A DNA stretch of 64,000 nucleotides from Paraburkholderia largidicola (GTDB taxonomy: Bacteria > Pseudomonadota > Gammaproteobacteria > Burkholderiales > Burkholderiaceae), in assembly GCF_013426895.1 (NCBI RefSeq), contig NZ_AP023174.1, positions 3,534,001-3,598,000 of the forward strand, read 5' to 3'. The translations under genes were made by a program, and so were the position numbers. The notes under the pieces are model-generated. The model worked only from the letters and a program-made list of their open reading frames with translations, did not search any database and was not told the DNA's origin. Every line of letters begins with the position of its first letter. Position 1 is the first letter of the stretch. Positions 54,344 through 62,363 of the stretch are shown here, one piece after another.

Positions 54344-54371
54344 GTTAGCACGGAGATTAGCCCGTGCTAAC
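54344..54371. promoter_or_regulatory. Inverted repeat upstream of the H-NS gene
   Basis: GTTAGCACGG-N8-CCGTGCTAAC is a perfect 10-bp dyad starting 28 nt upstream of the H-NS ATG. It could be an operator or a leader hairpin in the H-NS mRNA; it is not followed by a T run on either strand. Confidence 0.55.
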
Positions 54372-54606
54372 GAAATTCGCAATGGCGGCTAATACCGCGC
54401 TATCAAAAGTTTTCGTCTGAGTATTTATAAAGCGACGCTGAATCGTTCAAACGGCTGGACTTTTATCACGAAATAATTCCGCGTTCGTGAATGACAATTC
54501 TTGACAGTCCATTTGCGCGACGTTGCTTAAAATTTGCGCTCCCAAGTGCCGGGGAGCGCGTGCGCCTCTCGTCCTTGAATCCCCGTACTTATTAGGATTA
54601 CACACG

Positions 54607-55356
54607 ATGAACCTTTCCAGGCGCCTCTCGGCGGAGCTGTTCGGCACCTTCTGGCTCGTACTCGGAGGCTGCGGCAGCGCCGTGCTTGCGGCGAATTTTG
54701 CCGGCCCCGTTCACGGGCTCGGCATCGGCTTCGTGGGCGTTTCGCTCGCTTTCGGCCTGACCGTCCTGACCATGGCCTACGCCATCGGACACATCTCCGG
54801 TTGCCATCTGAACCCGGCTGTGACCGTCGGCCTGACTGTCGCCGGCCGCTTCCCGGCGCGCGACCTCGTCCCGTACATCGTCGCGCAGGTGCTTGGCGCC
54901 GTGCTCGGCGCGTATGTGCTGTCCGTCATCGCTTCGGGTAATCCGGACTTCCATCTGGTCGCGAGCGGCTTCGCGAGCAACGGGTATGGCGACCGCTCGC
55001 CGGGCCACTACGCGTTGCCGGCTGCGTTCGTCTGCGAAATGGTAATGACGGCGTTCTTCCTGTTCGTGATTCTCGGCGCGACCGACAAGCGCGCGCCCGC
55101 TGGCTTTGCGCCAATCGCAATCGGCCTGTGCCTCACGCTGATCCACCTGATCTCGATTCCCGTCACGAATACGTCGGTGAATCCGGCACGTTCGACGGGG
55201 CCGGCGCTGTTCGTGGGCGGCGCTGCTGTCGACCAGTTGTGGCTCTTCTGGGTCGCCCCGATTCTCGGCGCGGTGGTCGCCGCTATCGTATATCCGTTGG
55301 TGGCTGGCGACGCCCGGCACGTCGCGGATGCCGAACGCGTACGCGTGGCGGCCTGA
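54607..55356 (+). CDS. aqpZ: Aquaporin Z
   Basis: AqpZ (249 aa) is a water channel of the inner membrane. Six hydrophobic helices and both half-helix signatures are present: NPA at residues 69-71 ([10 protein letters not shown]) and NPA at 192-194 followed by the selectivity Arg195 ([12 protein letters not shown]). The start at 54607 ([16 protein letters not shown]) fits the family; the frame upstream is open but not AqpZ-like. It is monocistronic, followed by a strong terminator. TTGACA at 54501 may be its -35, though no well-spaced -10 is obvious. Confidence 0.95.
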   Translation: MNLSRRLSAELFGTFWLVLGGCGSAVLAANFAGPVHGLGIGFVGVSLAFGLTVLTMAYAIGHISGCHLNPAVTVGLTVAGRFPARDLVPYIVAQVLGAVLGAYVLSVIASGNPDFHLVASGFASNGYGDRSPGHYALPAAFVCEMVMTAFFLFVILGATDKRAPAGFAPIAIGLCLTLIHLISIPVTNTSVNPARSTGPALFVGGAAVDQLWLFWVAPILGAVVAAIVYPLVAGDARHVADAERVRVAA

Positions 55357-55379
55357 TTGCCGGCTATCCGGCCTGAATG

Positions 55380-55407
55380 AAAACGGGGCGCTTCGGCGCC
55401 CCGTTTT
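55380..55407 (+). terminator. Terminator of aqpZ
   Basis: AAAACGGGGCGC-TTCG-GCGCCCCGTTTT is a perfect 12-bp stem with a UUCG tetraloop and flanking T run, 24 nt after the aqpZ stop. Textbook rho-independent form. Confidence 0.93.
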
Positions 55408-55715
55408 CGCTTTTGCGACGTCCTTCCAGCATTAATAGATGGTTCAAATGTAAGGCTGGTTTACGGCCACATTCATCGCTATTAAAGGTGTGCTTTGGCA
55501 TTTTGAAAGATCCACTCCTCTGCGCTCCGCCCTGTACGGCGGATGCCGGACTTCCGCAAAACACTAGCTGGCAGGCATTGTGTGGATGCTGCAATCCACC
55601 TGATAAGGCGGCATTGCACGCTTTCACTTCGTAACATCCTGTCGCAGTGGCGCCGAGCGACGGCGCGTAGATTGAACCTGTACGGCAACCAAGCCGCATT
55701 CACAGGAGAATCACA
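55408..55715. other. Intergenic region before the small secreted protein gene
   Basis: These 308 bp hold no believable ORF. There is a small hairpin (TCCGCCCTGTACGGCGGA, about 55526-55543), and AGGAG lies just before the next ATG. A promoter must lie here but is not clear by eye. Confidence 0.45.
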
Positions 55716-56030
55716 ATGAAGCGCATCGTCACTCACGTGCTCGTCGCAGTTGGCCTCGCCGCTGGCGCATGCGGTGTCGCACAGGCGCACTCGAATCTGA
55801 GCATCGGCTTGTCGCTCGGGACGCCTGCCCCTGCTTACGTCGCGCCGGCGTACGTCGCGCCCGCACCGCAGCCGGTGTACTACGGCAACCGATATTGGGG
55901 AGACCGCCGCTACGACGGCTATCGACATGACCGCGGCTGGGATCGCGGCCGCTGGGATCATGGCAACCGTTGGGATAACAACAATGGCTACCGTGGAAAC
56001 GACAACCATCGGGGCGGCTATCGCGACTAG
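55716..56030 (+). CDS. Small secreted Tyr/Arg/Asp-rich protein, function unknown
   Basis: The protein has 104 aa. A signal peptide (MKRIVTHVLVAVGLAAGACGVAQA) is followed by a short PAYVAPAYVAPAP repeat (two AYVAP units). The tail is dominated by Tyr, Arg, Asp, Asn, Gly and Trp (for example RGWDRGRWDHGNRWDNNNGY). Similar tyrosine/arginine-rich exported proteins are common in Burkholderiaceae and have no assigned role. AGGAG precedes the ATG by a good distance. No operon partner. Confidence 0.85.
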   Translation: MKRIVTHVLVAVGLAAGACGVAQAHSNLSIGLSLGTPAPAYVAPAYVAPAPQPVYYGNRYWGDRRYDGYRHDRGWDRGRWDHGNRWDNNNGYRGNDNHRGGYRD

Positions 56031-56071
56031 GAAGCGGGCTTCGGCGGCGTAAATCGTCTTTTCTACTTCGA

Positions 56072-56103
56072 CACGGCGCGGCCCTGAAAGGGGCGGCGCC
56101 GTG
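56072..56103. terminator. Hairpin between convergent genes
   Basis: CACGGCGC, a GC-rich inner part, then GCGCCGTG form a stem between the small secreted protein gene and the convergent HAD gene. There is no clear T run, so terminator function is likely but not certain. Confidence 0.45.
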
Positions 56104-56125
56104 TGCATTCGGCGGCGGGCCGGAG

Positions 56126-56947
56126 CTACGCCGTCAGTTCGTCGTCCATTTCGAACAGCTTGCGCAGATGATGCGCGACGCCCGCTTCGAAGTTATTGCC
56201 GATACGCGGCACATTCGGCAGACGCTTGATGAGGTCAGGGTTCGCGTTGTTCATCATGAACGGATGGCCTGCCGTTTCCAGCATGTCGATGTCGTTCATG
56301 TTGTCGCCGAACGCAACGCACTTCGTGGCCGGCACATCCAGCCGGTCGAGTACGAACTGCAGCGCGCGCCCTTTCGATACGTTCGCCGTCATCACTTCCA
56401 GACAGTCCGGCAACGAGTAGGTGACGTAAAGCGCCTCGCCGAACGTGCGCTCGAGATTGGCCGCGACCACGGCAAGATCTTTGGGATCGCCGATATACAA
56501 CGCCTTCGCGATATCCGCGCCGTCGTGCTGCTGCAGATCGGTCACGTTATAGGTGAAGCCCGAATCCTGGTGATAGCGCAACAATTCAGGCGCATCGCGA
56601 TCGATCAGCCATTCGCGGTCGGCGAACAGATTGACGATCACGCGCCCATGTTCGCCCGCAATCTGCGGTTTCACCAGTTGCTGGACTACATTCGCCTGAA
56701 GATCGTCGGCGAAGATCATTTCGTCGTCGGGCGAATGGACTCGCGCACCATTCGACGTGATCAGATATGGCCGGATACCCAGCACATCACGGATTCCTGC
56801 GACGTCGCTATAGTGGCGCCCCGTCGCGATCACGATATGGATGCCCTGCGCTTCGAGCCTGCGCACCGTGCTGATCGTGAAGGGGTCCACCTGATGGTTG
56901 CTGTTCAGCAGCGTTCCATCCAGATCGCTGGCAATGACTTTGTACAT
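56126..56947 (-). CDS. Cof-type HAD-IIB sugar-phosphatase-like hydrolase
   Basis: This 273-aa HAD-superfamily hydrolase has the catalytic motif ASDLDGTLL, with nucleophile Asp8 and acid/base Asp10. Motif II lies in VIATGRHYSD, the motif III Lys in SKGRALQFVL and motif IV is FGDNMNDIDML. The type IIB cap lies between. The ATG at 56947 places DxDGT at the expected position. Cof-like enzymes dephosphorylate sugar phosphates or cofactors such as FMN and PLP; the substrate cannot be chosen from sequence. Confidence 0.9.
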   Translation of the reverse strand: MYKVIASDLDGTLLNSNHQVDPFTISTVRRLEAQGIHIVIATGRHYSDVAGIRDVLGIRPYLITSNGARVHSPDDEMIFADDLQANVVQQLVKPQIAGEHGRVIVNLFADREWLIDRDAPELLRYHQDSGFTYNVTDLQQHDGADIAKALYIGDPKDLAVVAANLERTFGEALYVTYSLPDCLEVMTANVSKGRALQFVLDRLDVPATKCVAFGDNMNDIDMLETAGHPFMMNNANPDLIKRLPNVPRIGNNFEAGVAHHLRKLFEMDDELTA

Positions 56948-57039
56948 GGGCGGGCGGCAGACGGCGTCGGAAAACATCTATTTTATCGTCTCTTGGACCG
57001 GCGCTTTCCGTTTCCGACCGCGCCCATGTGTTTCGCCCG

Positions 57040-57936
57040 TCATGCGCCGCCGATCTGCGCGGCCTCCCGCCGGGCCATCTGCAGTGCGCCGTGCGCGGAA
57101 TCCGAGAGCGGCGCGCGCAGACGCTCGCGATACGGCGCGGGCACATACTCGCTCAGCGGCTTGCCGAGCCCGCCGCACAGCGCCACGGGCAAGGCTCCGG
57201 ACGGGTCGAGCGCCGCAATCATCTTGCCGATTTCCTGTCCGGCTTCGCGCAGCAACCGGGCGGCAAACGGATGCTCGCGATGCGCAACGACGACGGGCGC
57301 GAGGCTCGCATAAGCCGTCTGATTCGCGTCGCACAGCCAGACGACCAGCCCGCCGCGATCGGTCGCGCCGACGTGATCGATCAATGCTTGCGAGAGTTCG
57401 TCAGCGGGAACCCGGCCGTCGAGCGCCTGCTGCGCATGCACGATGGCGCGCAGGCCGAGCCAGGCGCCGCCGGCCTCGTCGGCAGACGGATAGCCGTAGC
57501 CGGCGACCATGCGGCTCTGGCCGTCGCGGTCCAGCACCGCTGCCACACTGCCCGTTCCCAGTGCGACGATCACGCCCGGCTCGCCGCCGTGCGCGCCGAG
57601 CAAGGTCGAATAGGCGTCGCTTTCGATCGCGAGGCCGGCGAGCGCCGGCGCCTTCGCACGAAATGCCGCCAGCCAGTCACGGTTGTTGACGCCCGCCAGC
57701 CCGCAGCCGAACACGAAGCGCGGCCAGTCGGCGGCGATGCCGGCACGCTCGCACGCTTGCGCGCTCGCGGCCAGAATTGCGTCCCACGCACGCTCGACGC
57801 CCAACGCGAGGCCGGACGGGCCCGCCGTGCCTTGCGCGAGTTCTTGCCCTTCGGCGTTCGCCAGCACGACGCGCGTGCCGGTGCCGCCGCCGTCGACGCC
57901 GATCAGATAGAGGTGTTGATTCATCGATATGCTCAT
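57040..57936 (-). CDS. BadF/BadG/BcrA/BcrD-type ATPase, probable N-acetylglucosamine kinase
   Basis: The protein has about 298 aa and an ASKHA fold. The phosphate-1 loop is GVDGGGTGTRVVLAN, followed by FGCGLAGVNNRDW and the LGTGSVAAVLDRDG phosphate-2 motif. DEAGGAWLGLRAI and LCGGLGKPL follow. This pattern fits the GlcNAc kinase branch (as in murQ-linked or NAG-recycling kinases). Start choice lies between 57936 (MSISMNQ) and 57924 (MNQHLYLIG); neither has a strong ribosome-binding site. It is divergent from tag. Confidence 0.85.
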   Translation of the reverse strand: MSISMNQHLYLIGVDGGGTGTRVVLANAEGQELAQGTAGPSGLALGVERAWDAILAASAQACERAGIAADWPRFVFGCGLAGVNNRDWLAAFRAKAPALAGLAIESDAYSTLLGAHGGEPGVIVALGTGSVAAVLDRDGQSRMVAGYGYPSADEAGGAWLGLRAIVHAQQALDGRVPADELSQALIDHVGATDRGGLVVWLCDANQTAYASLAPVVVAHREHPFAARLLREAGQEIGKMIAALDPSGALPVALCGGLGKPLSEYVPAPYRERLRAPLSDSAHGALQMARREAAQIGGA

Positions 57937-58075
57937 TGAAGTGTTACCGCATAGCGTGGCAGGTCTTGTCCCCCGCGACAATTAGCCGATCGGCCAGGTT
58001 GCGGCCGCAACCCGTTCCGCTATGCTGGCGTGGCCCGACAGACGGGCGATCAACCAACCAAGCAGGAGCCTGAAC

Positions 58076-58678
58076 GTGGCGGAGCAGCGATGCAACTGGG
58101 CGACGACGAGCGAAGCGCTCGCACACTATCACGACACCGAATGGGGCGTCCCTTCGCGCAATGACCAGCATCTGTTCGAGATGCTGGTGCTCGAAGGTGC
58201 GCAGGCCGGACTGTCGTGGTCGACGATTCTCAACAAGCGCGCCGGATACCGGCGCGCCTTCTCGAACTTCGACATCGACAAGGTGGCCCGCTACTCGACG
58301 CAGAAGATCGACGCGCTCGTGCTCGACGAAGGCATCGTGCGCCATCGCGGCAAGATCGAGTCGACGGTCCTCAATGCCAAAGCGGTCAGGCAGATTCAGA
58401 TGGAGCACGGTTCGTTGGCGGATTTCGTGTGGTCGTTCGTCGATAACACGCCGATCCAGAACGCCTGGACGAGCTACACGCATGCGCCGGCGTCGACGGA
58501 TGTGTCGGACGCGCTCAGCAAGGCCCTCAAAGGCTATGGCTGCAAATTTGTAGGCACAACCATTTGCTACGCGTTCATGCAGGCAGTCGGCATGGTCAAC
58601 GACCATCAGACCGATTGCGCCTGCTATTCGCGCTGCGCTCTGCTCGGGAAGAAAGGCCGCAAAAAGAGCGCCAAGTGA
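58076..58678 (+). CDS. tag: DNA-3-methyladenine glycosylase I
   Basis: Tag (200 aa) removes 3-methyladenine from alkylated DNA. Conserved features are the N-terminal CNWATTSEALAHYHDTEWGVP (zinc Cys and the DxEWG motif). LFEMLVLEGAQAGLSWSTILNKR lines the base pocket. The C-terminal HQTDCACYSRC supplies the second half of the zinc site. The GTG at 58076 (VAEQRCNW) has AGGAG 8 nt upstream and gives family length. Confidence 0.94.
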   Translation: MAEQRCNWATTSEALAHYHDTEWGVPSRNDQHLFEMLVLEGAQAGLSWSTILNKRAGYRRAFSNFDIDKVARYSTQKIDALVLDEGIVRHRGKIESTVLNAKAVRQIQMEHGSLADFVWSFVDNTPIQNAWTSYTHAPASTDVSDALSKALKGYGCKFVGTTICYAFMQAVGMVNDHQTDCACYSRCALLGKKGRKKSAK

Positions 58679-59120
58679 CGGGCGCCACTGCTTCCGATGC
58701 GTTGCGCGAGGTGTCGCGCCATTGCAACACATGGCATAATCGCGCCCGGCTCGAACGGGCGTGGCCTGCTGCGTTGCGTCACCCGCAAATCCGCTTCCCG
58801 CAAGGCCTCGAATAGAGATTGACGAGCGGAGCGCCGGCCGTGCGTGCCCGTATTGAGCGCTAGCCAACACAACGGCTGACCTTTACCGCATTCCGCTCGT
58901 TATAACTAATGCATGCGATGTCGTTCGACGCGCCTCCGGACGGGGATAGTCAGCCGGGCGTCGACGCTGTCGCTGGTGCAAGTCGTGCGCTTCGCAAGCC
59001 GTGAATTGAGCGGTAAATGATGCTCTCGTCGCGGCTTTGGGCGTGAGCACGTCACGGAATACTGTCGGCAATTGCACCGGAAACGAATGACCGCTGCGCA
59101 GTGCGCGGGGGGAGACCAAC
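58679..59120. other. Intergenic region between tag and the following unknown gene
   Basis: I see no believable ORF, tRNA or known RNA in these 442 bp. A TGACCT-N18-TATAAC pair near 58877-58906 could be a promoter, leaving a long (about 200 nt) leader for the next gene. GGGGGGAG lies just before that gene's ATG. Confidence 0.4.
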
Positions 59121-59546
59121 ATGAAAAATCATAACTTCCTGACACATCAGGAAATTTTCGACCGGGCAGTCGAGCATCTGTTCGGCCAGGGCCGCGCGGC
59201 GCTGCTGCCGCGCGGTGGCGGCGCCTACCGCGGTTATTGCGGCGGCTGCCCGGTCGGCAGCTTTATCCATCCGCGCGACTATATGACCGCGATGGAAGGC
59301 ATTCCCGTCCGATACGTCGGCAAGATCGCTTCTGAAACGCCGATGTACATGGACGTCGGCGTGGCCGCGCTGAAGAAGGCGCTGCTACGCTCGCGCCTGA
59401 ACATCTACGATCCCGTCACGGTCGAATTGCTCAGTTGCCTGCAAAACGTGCACGACGTTTTCGGGACCTGGGAATGGCGCGACCGGCTGCGCTCGATCGC
59501 CCGTCAATTCGTCCTTTCCGATGAACGCGTCAAATCGGCCGCCTAA
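59121..59546 (+). CDS. Conserved-looking hypothetical protein with CxxC
   Basis: A 141-aa protein I do not recognise. The start (MKNHNFLTHQEIFDRAVEHLF) has a strong Shine-Dalgarno (GGGGGGAGACC). A Cys pair CGGC at residues 40-43 sits in a Gly-rich segment (GGGAYRGYCGGCPVGSFI). The rest is helical and balanced in composition, including VELLSCLQNVHDVFGTWEWRDRLRSIARQF. No signal peptide or transmembrane segment. Codon use matches neighbouring genes, so it is probably real and cytoplasmic. Confidence 0.8.
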   Translation: MKNHNFLTHQEIFDRAVEHLFGQGRAALLPRGGGAYRGYCGGCPVGSFIHPRDYMTAMEGIPVRYVGKIASETPMYMDVGVAALKKALLRSRLNIYDPVTVELLSCLQNVHDVFGTWEWRDRLRSIARQFVLSDERVKSAA

Positions 59547-59616
59547 GTCTCGCCTTCAGCTTCACGTCACCGGGCAGCGAGTCGGCGCGGCACTACCCCA
59601 TCTCAGACGCCCCAAA

Positions 59617-59660
59617 TGAAAAACGGCGGTGTGGCTTCTTTCGAAGCTCACACCGCCGTT
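59617..59660 (-). terminator. Terminator of rpsU
   Basis: On the minus strand AACGGCGGTGTG, an inner GCTTCGAAAGAAGC hairpin, then CACACCGCCGTT is followed by TTTTC, about 32 nt after the rpsU stop. A long perfect stem; it may also serve the convergent gene. Confidence 0.9.
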
Positions 59661-59691
59661 GGCGTGCTTTCGCGTACCGGAGGAAGCGTGC

Positions 59692-59904
59692 TTAGTGCAG
59701 CTTCTTCGGCAGCATCTGGCTGCGCAGGCGCTTGTGCAGGCGCTTCACTGCAGCTGCCTTCTTGCGCTTACGTGCCGTCGTCGGCTTTTCGTACGCCTGG
59801 CGCTCACGCAGTTCTGCGATCAGGCCATTTTTTTCGATTGCGCGGCGGAAGCGGCGGATTGCCACTTCGAACGGCTCGTTTTCCTTCAGAAGAATCGTCG
59901 TCAT
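59692..59904 (-). CDS. rpsU: 30S ribosomal protein S21
   Basis: S21 (70 aa) helps the 30S subunit in initiation. The sequence [21 protein letters not shown], then [19 protein letters not shown] at the basic C-terminus, is unmistakable. The ATG at 59904 gives the standard length; the longer open frame upstream is non-coding. It stands alone with its own terminator. The 295 bp upstream hold no other gene that I can support. Confidence 0.97.
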   Translation of the reverse strand: MTTILLKENEPFEVAIRRFRRAIEKNGLIAELRERQAYEKPTTARKRKKAAAVKRLHKRLRSQMLPKKLH

Positions 59905-60199
59905 GTAATTCCTAAAAACGCTTGATACGGTTAATGGCGTGGCGGTCAACCCACTCACGCGCCGGCCCTCCGGTCGTTTCAGACTGGCGAAGCACAAACT
60001 GAAACGAGAGGCAATGCGGCCACGGAGGCCGGAAAAGAGAGGTGGGAGTACACCGCGAAACGCGGGCAGCGCACGTTGCGGCGCCGCGCCTAGCTAGCGT
60101 TTCGCCACCAGCAACCCATGACGAAACGAGCAAAGATCTCAATTCACTCCCGATCATACCAGGAATTTCGCCCGCAGACCAGCATTTTAGCGATTCTGT

Positions 60200-61141
60200 T
60201 CAGGCACTTGCGTCGTTCAATATGCGCAAATCCGCGTCCGTGAGCACCAGATGCACCGCCGCGACAAGACTTTCCAGCTGTTTCACCGATGTTGCGCTGG
60301 CGATCGGCGCCGTGATGCTGGGCCGCGCCATCAGCCATGCCAGCGCCACCGACGCAGGCGTGCTGCCGTGCCGCTGCGCCACTTCGTCGAGTGCATCGAG
60401 GATCGCGAAGCCGCGTTCATTCAGATAACCCTCGACCTTCCGGCCACGCGCACTTTTCGACAGATCGTCGCGCGAACGGTACTTGCCCGACAGAAAGCCG
60501 CTTGCGAGGCTGTAATAGCAGACGACGCCCAGCCGCGCCGCGAGCGCAACCGGCTCAAGATCGGTTTCGTAGGCCGCGCGGTCGTACAGGTTGTACTCCG
60601 GCTGGATCACCTGATATTGCGGCAGGCCATTGTCCCGCGCAATCTGCAGCGCTTCCTGCAGGCGCGCGCCGCCGTAGTTCGACGCGCCGATCACCCGCAC
60701 CTTGCCCGCTTCGATCAGCTGCTGATACGCGCCCAGCGTTTCCGCGAGCGGCGTCTCCTCGTCGTCGAGATGCGAAAAATACACGTCGATATAGTCCGTC
60801 TGCAGGCGCCGCAGCGAATCTTCGACAGCCGCGCGGACGTTGCCTGCCGACAATCCCTTGCGGCTTCCCAGCATGCCGACCTTGGTCGACAGCACGATCT
60901 TGTCGCGCTTGCCCGACTTCGTGAACCACTTGCCGATGATCGCCTCCGATTCGCCGCCGTGGTTGTCCGGCACCCACGCGGAATAGACGTCGGCGGTATC
61001 GATGAAATTCAGGCCGGCGTCGGCGAACGCGTCGAGGATGGAGAACGACGTCGCTTCGTCGGCCGTCCAGCCGAACACATTTCCGCCGAACATCAGCGGC
61101 GCGACCTGCAATGGCGACGTGCCGAGATTGCGTTTCTGCAT
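60200..61141 (-). CDS. Aldo/keto reductase
   Basis: This 313-aa NADPH-dependent oxidoreductase has a TIM-barrel fold. The catalytic tetrad is visible as Asp48 and Tyr53 (FIDTADVYSAW), Lys87 (LSTKVG) and His124 (YFSHLDD). The C-terminal cofactor-binding segment is PIASATSVKQLESL. The ATG at 61141 (MQKRNLGTSPLQVAPLMFGGN) is the family start; upstream residues are not. It is divergent from fliC. The physiological substrate is unknown. Confidence 0.92.
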   Translation of the reverse strand: MQKRNLGTSPLQVAPLMFGGNVFGWTADEATSFSILDAFADAGLNFIDTADVYSAWVPDNHGGESEAIIGKWFTKSGKRDKIVLSTKVGMLGSRKGLSAGNVRAAVEDSLRRLQTDYIDVYFSHLDDEETPLAETLGAYQQLIEAGKVRVIGASNYGGARLQEALQIARDNGLPQYQVIQPEYNLYDRAAYETDLEPVALAARLGVVCYYSLASGFLSGKYRSRDDLSKSARGRKVEGYLNERGFAILDALDEVAQRHGSTPASVALAWLMARPSITAPIASATSVKQLESLVAAVHLVLTDADLRILNDASA

Positions 61142-61261
61142 GACATCTCCACGAGCAAGGTAAGCGGGCCAATCAGGATACGCCCTCTTCACATACGGCA
61201 CAGACGCCCCGTGTGTGCCCGATCCGGACCCATGCGCCCCCAAATTTCGCGAGATCGCCCC

Positions 61262-61289
61262 TAAAGTTTTCTTCTGACCACGCCGTCAA
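61262..61289 (+). promoter_or_regulatory. Probable sigma-28 promoter of fliC
   Basis: TAAAGTTT-N12-GCCGTCAA: the -35 is perfect and the -10 has one mismatch, but the spacer is 12 nt instead of the 11 seen at flgM, motA and ycgR. It lies about 92 bp upstream of the fliC ATG. Confidence 0.7.
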
Positions 61290-61344
61290 CCAGGACAGGC
61301 GGCGACGCAATGCACACAGTAAGCGCGACGCCGAGCCAAAAACA

Positions 61345-61363
61345 GCCTCTCTCTGAGGCGTTT
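61345..61363 (+). promoter_or_regulatory. Hairpin in the fliC leader
   Basis: GCCTC-TCTCT-GAGGC followed by GTTTT sits in the fliC 5' leader, about 19 nt before the ATG, and GAGGA follows as ribosome-binding site. It may stabilise the highly expressed flagellin mRNA or act as a weak attenuator. Confidence 0.4.
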
Positions 61364-61381
61364 TAAAAACGAGGACGCAAA

Positions 61382-62200
61382 ATGCTGAACATCAACACCA
61401 ACATCGCTTCGCTGACCGCGCAGAACAACCTCTCGGGTTCGCAAAGCGCGCTGTCGCAGGCGATCAACCGCCTGTCGTCGGGCAAGCGTGTGAACACCGC
61501 TGCTGACGACGCGGCAGGTCTCGCGATCTCGACGTCGCAAACGGCTTCGATCAACGCACTGACGCAAGGTGCTGCAAACGCGAACAACGGCATTTCGATG
61601 GTGCAAACCACGAACGGCGCGCTGCAATCGATCGTCGACAACCTGCAACGTATCCGCCAGCTGGCAGTGGAAGCAGGCGACGGCTCGCTCGACTCGAACG
61701 CACTGGCTAACCTCCAGTCGGAAGTGTCGACCCGTCTGACGGAAATCACCCGCGTCGCGCAACAAACGACGTTCAACGGCCAATCGGTCCTGAACGGCAT
61801 CGGCTCGGTCAACTTCCAGATCGGCGCATTCAACGGCCAGCAGATCACGGCGAACTTCGGCACGCAGAAGTGGGACTCGAACAGCCTCGGCGTGAGCGGC
61901 GTGTCGGTTTCGACGGCTTCGGGCGCTCAAGCTGCAATGAGCACGATCGACACCGTCCTGACGAGCGTCAACACCTTCCAGGCAACGCTGGGCGCAACGC
62001 AAAACACGTTCTCGGCAGCAATCTCGACGACGAACACGCAAGCAACGAACATGAGCGCAGCACGTTCGCAGATCACCGACGCAGACTTCGCGACGGAAAC
62101 GGCGAACCTGTCGAAGGCTCAGGTTCTGCAGCAAGCTGGTATCTCGGTGCTCGCGCAAGCGAACTCGATGCCGCAACAGGTTCTGAAGCTCCTCCAGTAA
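61382..62200 (+). CDS. fliC: Flagellin FliC, minimal form
   Basis: This 272-aa flagellin forms the filament. The N-terminal D0/D1 (MLNINTNIASLTAQNNLSGS, INRLSSGKRVNTAADDAAGLAIS) and C-terminal D1/D0 (ISTTNTQATNMSAARSQITD, QANSMPQQVLKLLQ) are complete. Only about 60 residues separate them, so the outer D2/D3 domains are absent or vestigial. Codons are strongly biased to C-ending forms, as in highly expressed genes. It lies 163 bp before fliD; hairpins follow the stop. Confidence 0.97.
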   Translation: MLNINTNIASLTAQNNLSGSQSALSQAINRLSSGKRVNTAADDAAGLAISTSQTASINALTQGAANANNGISMVQTTNGALQSIVDNLQRIRQLAVEAGDGSLDSNALANLQSEVSTRLTEITRVAQQTTFNGQSVLNGIGSVNFQIGAFNGQQITANFGTQKWDSNSLGVSGVSVSTASGAQAAMSTIDTVLTSVNTFQATLGATQNTFSAAISTTNTQATNMSAARSQITDADFATETANLSKAQVLQQAGISVLAQANSMPQQVLKLLQ

Positions 62201-62237
62201 GACTGACGACTAGCGGCGCGCAGCCTGGCGCCGCGAC

Positions 62238-62305
62238 CCGAAGCCGCGGCTCGCGCCCGGCTTCGGTACGCAACTGGATCGCATGGTTGGGAGGCTCGCC
62301 TCCCA
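62238..62305 (+). terminator. Two hairpins between fliC and fliD
   Basis: CCGAAGCCG/CGGCTTCGG (62238-62266) and TGGGAGGC-TC-GCCTCCCA (62288-62305) follow fliC. Neither has a long T run, so they may stabilise the fliC 3' end or end most transcripts before fliD. Confidence 0.5.
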
Positions 62306-62363
62306 TCATGCATTTACGAGCCACGAATAAACCGCATCCTGTTTCGCCAATCGGAGCACCCGC

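Noticed and set aside
54523..54606. Upstream extension of aqpZ
   Set aside because: The 28 extra residues are not aquaporin-like and would precede the normal first helix; 54607 gives family length.
58679..60199. tRNA or other small RNA genes in the gaps around rpsU and the unknown gene
   Set aside because: No cloverleaf or CCA-like end could be seen on either strand.
62327..62355. Sigma-28 promoter directly upstream of fliD (TAAACCGC, then GCCAATCG)
   Set aside because: Both boxes are poor, the spacer is short and the start would lie too close to the ATG.
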